A stretch of 34,646 nucleotides of DNA from Pseudonocardia lacus (GTDB lineage: Bacteria; Actinomycetota; Actinomycetes; Mycobacteriales; Pseudonocardiaceae): positions 1-34,646 of the forward strand of contig NZ_JAHDTH010000068.1 in the NCBI RefSeq assembly GCF_018531445.1, given 5' to 3'. The notes under the pieces are model-generated. The model did no database searches and was not told the DNA's origin. It saw only the letters and a program-made list of their open reading frames with translations. Every line of letters begins with the position of its first letter. The first letter of the stretch is position 1. A program made the translations under genes and the position numbers. Shown one piece after another: positions 32,557 through 34,646 of this stretch.

Positions 32557-33996
32557 ATGACAGCCCCACAGCGGCAGGAGCAATCTGGGTTGGTGGGGCA
32601 GACGGTGCGCGGGCCGGTGTCGCCGGACGCAGTGGTGGTGATTCCGGGGATCATGGGCTCCGCCCTGTGCGAGGGCGATGAGGTGCTGTGGGGGATGCAC
32701 CGGCTGGGCTGGTACCGCCAGGCGTGGCGCCATCCGTCGTCGCTGGCCCGGCTGGCGCTCACCGACGCCGAACGCGAGGGCGACTACTCGCGGGTGCGGC
32801 CGGCCGGCTTGCTGCGGGCGCCGGCGTTCGCGCCGTTCCTGCGCGGTATCGAGCCCTACGGTGGCCTGGTCAACGCGATCACCGAGGTGGTCGCCGACCC
32901 GGCCGCGGTGCTGGAGTTCGCCTACGACTGGCGCCTGCCGGTCACCCACAACGCCGCCCTGCTGCACACCGCCGCTGCCGAGCACCTCGACACCTGGCGC
33001 AACCACCCAACGTATGAGGAGATGCGCCGCGCGCTGCCCGACACCCGCGAGCCCCAGCTGGTGCTGGTCGCACACTCGATGGGCGGGCTGCTGGTCCGCG
33101 CCCTGCCCTCGGGGCTGGATATTCGCGCCACCACCACCTTGGGTACCCCGTTCGACGGGGCGGCGAAGGCCGCGGTGATCCTCAACGCCGGCCGCGGCGC
33201 CCCCGTGCCGCTGCCGCGCACCATACTGCGAGAACTGGCCGCAACCCTGCCTGGCCTGCACGACCTGCTGCCCGTCTACCGCTGCGTCGATGATCTGGAC
33301 GGAGACGGTGACCCGCGCCGGCTCACCCCCGTCGACGTCGAGGCGTTGGGCGGGGACCGCGAACTAGCTGCGGCGTCGACAACCATGCACACCGCCACCG
33401 CCGACAACCCGCTACCCGACCACTACGCCATGATCGGCGTCCGCCAGCCCACCCCGGCCACCCTGACCCTGCGCGACGGCGTCGTCGACGCTCATCAGCA
33501 CACCTTCCGTGCCCGCGGCGGGGTGTTCGACCGCGATGCCGACGGGGTGCTCGTGCGCTACCTCGAACACGGCGACGGCACCGTCCCGCTTAACTCCGCT
33601 CACCCGCGTGGGGGGCCGCGCCCGACTTCGATCACCCAGCAACACGGCCCGCTCGCGTCCTGCCGCGAAGTCTGTGAGGCCGTCCAGGCAGTGCTGCTCG
33701 AACGCGCACCGGACGAGGATCGCCTCGGCTCCGATGAGGTTGGAGTCGACCTGCCCGACCTGGTCGACGCCGGCACCGAGTTCGACATTGCGCTGACCTG
33801 GATCGACGGCCCCACCGACGCCATCATCACCGTGCAGGACGAGACCGGCCACATGGTCGATCACCCGACGATCTACCGAGCCGCCGGCGGTTGGCGCGCC
33901 GAGGTCCGCCCCCTCCCGGCCGGGATCCACCGGATCACCGTGACCCCGGGTGGCACATCCCCAATCAGCCAACTCGTGTTGGTCGACGACGCGTGA
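32557..33996 (+). CDS. LCAT/PGAP1-like alpha/beta serine hydrolase (putative lipase effector)
   Basis: A 479-residue protein. VVVIPGIMGSAL (26-37) is the LCAT-family oxyanion strand, and LVAHSMGGLLVRA (170-182) the nucleophile elbow with Ser174. HGDGTVPLNSAHP supplies Asp340 and QQHGPLASC His363, completing a Ser-Asp-His triad. FAYDWR (121-126) is another LCAT-family marker. Residues about 390-479 form an additional beta-rich domain (VDLPDLVDAGTEFDIALTWI, then ITVQDETGHMVD), probably for binding a partner or ligand. No signal peptide is present, so it acts in the cytoplasm, plausibly on membrane lipid. ATG 32557 is chosen for the leaderless -10 box and because upstream text is Cys/Ser-rich noise. 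It is divergent from the caspase gene and coupled to two downstream genes by 4-bp overlaps. Confidence 0.85.
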   Translation: MTAPQRQEQSGLVGQTVRGPVSPDAVVVIPGIMGSALCEGDEVLWGMHRLGWYRQAWRHPSSLARLALTDAEREGDYSRVRPAGLLRAPAFAPFLRGIEPYGGLVNAITEVVADPAAVLEFAYDWRLPVTHNAALLHTAAAEHLDTWRNHPTYEEMRRALPDTREPQLVLVAHSMGGLLVRALPSGLDIRATTTLGTPFDGAAKAAVILNAGRGAPVPLPRTILRELAATLPGLHDLLPVYRCVDDLDGDGDPRRLTPVDVEALGGDRELAAASTTMHTATADNPLPDHYAMIGVRQPTPATLTLRDGVVDAHQHTFRARGGVFDRDADGVLVRYLEHGDGTVPLNSAHPRGGPRPTSITQQHGPLASCREVCEAVQAVLLERAPDEDRLGSDEVGVDLPDLVDAGTEFDIALTWIDGPTDAIITVQDETGHMVDHPTIYRAAGGWRAEVRPLPAGIHRITVTPGGTSPISQLVLVDDA

Positions 33997-34184
33997 CGGC
34001 GATGGGCCAGCACGCACGAGCTGCCAGGGTGGTCGAGGCGCCCGGCGAGGATCGAGCCCACCACTTCAACGTGCACAACAACGTGCACGACCGGCGTCCG
34101 TCCGCCGACGCTGGCGGCGGCGCCGCTGCCCGGCAACTGCTCGTACTGATCGGCGCCCCCGCAGCGCCGGGTCGGTGCCGATGA
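33993..34184 (+). CDS. 63-residue coupled small protein of unknown function
   Basis: The GTG at 33993 overlaps the hydrolase stop (GTGA) and its own TGA overlaps the next gene's ATG (ATGA), so it fills the gap between the two genes exactly. The product has RAHHFNVHNNVHDRRPSADA in the middle and RQLLVLIGAPAAPGRC near its end. The NVHNNVH element followed by an AGGG stretch recalls the short 'NxVxGxVxG.VVQAG' repeats of proteins that accompany actinobacterial STAND and effector-associated domains; this is a weak resemblance only. There is no predicted fold, signal or metal site beyond the His cluster. The double overlap is the main argument that it is a real gene. Confidence 0.5.
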   Translation: MTAMGQHARAARVVEAPGEDRAHHFNVHNNVHDRRPSADAGGGAAARQLLVLIGAPAAPGRCR

Positions 34185-34552
34185 CCACCGGCAGCCAGCA
34201 GGCCCCAGCAGGCGAGCCCGGAGAGCCTGAGGAGTCGGAAACTGGTGTACACGAGCGGATCGCCCGTCGGCTGGCCGACCTCGCTGCCACCGACCCGCAG
34301 CACCCGCCGCACCCCTACATCCGCCGCTACCTCACTGAACACGCCGCCCACGGCGGTGTCCTCGACGACGCCCATGTGCCAGCGGAGTTCCTGCCGTGGG
34401 AAACCAGCGGACGGGTGCGGGCTTCACTGGGATTGCCGTTCACCCACCCCGATGACCGGCCGGCCCTGGCGGCGTGGGCACGGATCGAGCCCTTCCTCAC
34501 TGCCGACACCACCGCTAGCTGTACTGACCGGACAGGTTGGTCAACCTGGTGA
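34181..34552 (+). pseudogene. fourth arm-domain sensor gene, truncated by an IS element
   Basis: The frame codes for a 123-residue product that opens with a Gly/Glu-rich linker and then the arm domain seen in both WD40 proteins: VHERIARRLADLAATD, HPYIRRYLTEHAAHGGVLDD, VPAEFLPWETSGRVRASLGL and ALAAWARIEPFLTAD. Homology stops near 34505, where the other copies continue to ADRYAS and the WD40 repeats. From there the sequence is the end of an IS481-type element and the frame runs into a chance stop at 34552. The ATG at 34181 overlaps the small upstream gene. Before the insertion this was presumably the sensor subunit paired with the LCAT-like hydrolase, giving that effector its own propeller. Confidence 0.83.
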
Positions 34553-34646
34553 TGGGCGGGACCCGTCCGATGGCGGTGTGGGGTCTGTGATGGTTGTACT
34601 CGTGGATCCAGCCCGGTAGGGCCTTTCGTCGCTGCGACTCGCTGGT
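34508..34646 (-). mobile_element. IS481-family element, one end
   Basis: The element's transposase end lies within about 10 bases of where the sensor homology stops, so the insertion point is roughly 34505-34515. The exact terminal repeat and target duplication cannot be fixed without the other end. Confidence 0.7.
34515..34646 (-). CDS. IS481-family transposase, C-terminal end (partial, runs off the window)
   Basis: The last 43 codons, read on the - strand, give PGWIHEYNHHRPHTAIGRVP and PITRLTNLSGQYS followed by TAG at 34515-34517. The Y-N-x-x-R-P-H-x-A-x-x-x-x-P-P motif holds the end of the DDE transposase core and is characteristic of the IS481/IS3-like group. The N-terminal HTH and the catalytic DDE residues lie beyond the window edge. 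The gene opposes the interrupted sensor gene. Confidence 0.85.
   Translation of the reverse strand, partial: TSESQRRKALPGWIHEYNHHRPHTAIGRVPPITRLTNLSGQYS

Overview
The window is GC-rich throughout, with dense short-overlap operons, GTG starts, likely leaderless promoters, TetR-controlled CoA catabolism, WD40/STAND-type proteins and a pSAM2-like integrase relic. This fits a high-GC actinomycete, most likely a Pseudonocardiales-type genome; the assignment is inferred from gene content only. The window looks like accessory DNA: one catabolic cluster, then two immunity or conflict loci, joined by decayed mobile-element DNA.

Layout. (1) 1-2141: a frameshifted tyrosine-integrase relic (231-723), a 9-bp-arm inverted repeat beside it, and about 1.35 kb with no convincing gene. 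(2) 2142-13493, + strand: a TetR regulator, a promoter with a palindrome in its spacer, then ten tightly packed genes: acyl-CoA synthetase, two family III CoA-transferases, a luciferase-like oxidoreductase, a thiolase-fold/DUF35 pair, an AAHS-type MFS importer, a second thiolase-fold/DUF35 pair and a cyclase-family hydrolase. Both thiolase-fold proteins have Tyr where thiolases carry the catalytic His, which points to retro-aldolase-type C-C cleavage of an acyl-CoA. (3) 13841-15393: an in-frame chimera of a solute-binding lipoprotein and an acyl-CoA ligase C-terminus, facing a second TetR gene across an array of similar operator-like sites. (4) 15885-23793, - strand: a toxin-antitoxin pair downstream of a three-gene operon coding for an SNF2 helicase, a HelD-like SF1 helicase and a DUF262/HNH nuclease, a candidate anti-phage system. 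(5) 23794-25675: mobile-element debris, with a frameshifted small gene, a helicase P-loop fragment and an excisionase-like gene.

(6) 25659-34646 is the most unusual part. On the - strand a caspase-like protease fused to a P-loop STAND NTPase (30360-32465) is followed, with 4-bp overlaps, by two WD40 proteins (28192-30363 and 25793-28195). Each WD40 protein starts with the helical segment that in ordinary STAND proteins lies between NTPase and propeller. The locus therefore looks like a STAND receptor split into an effector/NTPase subunit and separate, duplicated sensor subunits. A 5' relic of a further sensor gene follows the operon. Divergently, on the + strand, are an LCAT-like serine hydrolase, a coupled 63-aa protein and a fourth sensor-type gene cut off after its helical domain by an IS481-family element that runs off the window. 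I infer a two-effector (caspase plus lipase) system sharing one family of WD40 sensors, probably acting by abortive infection or programmed cell death; no experiment or database search supports this yet.
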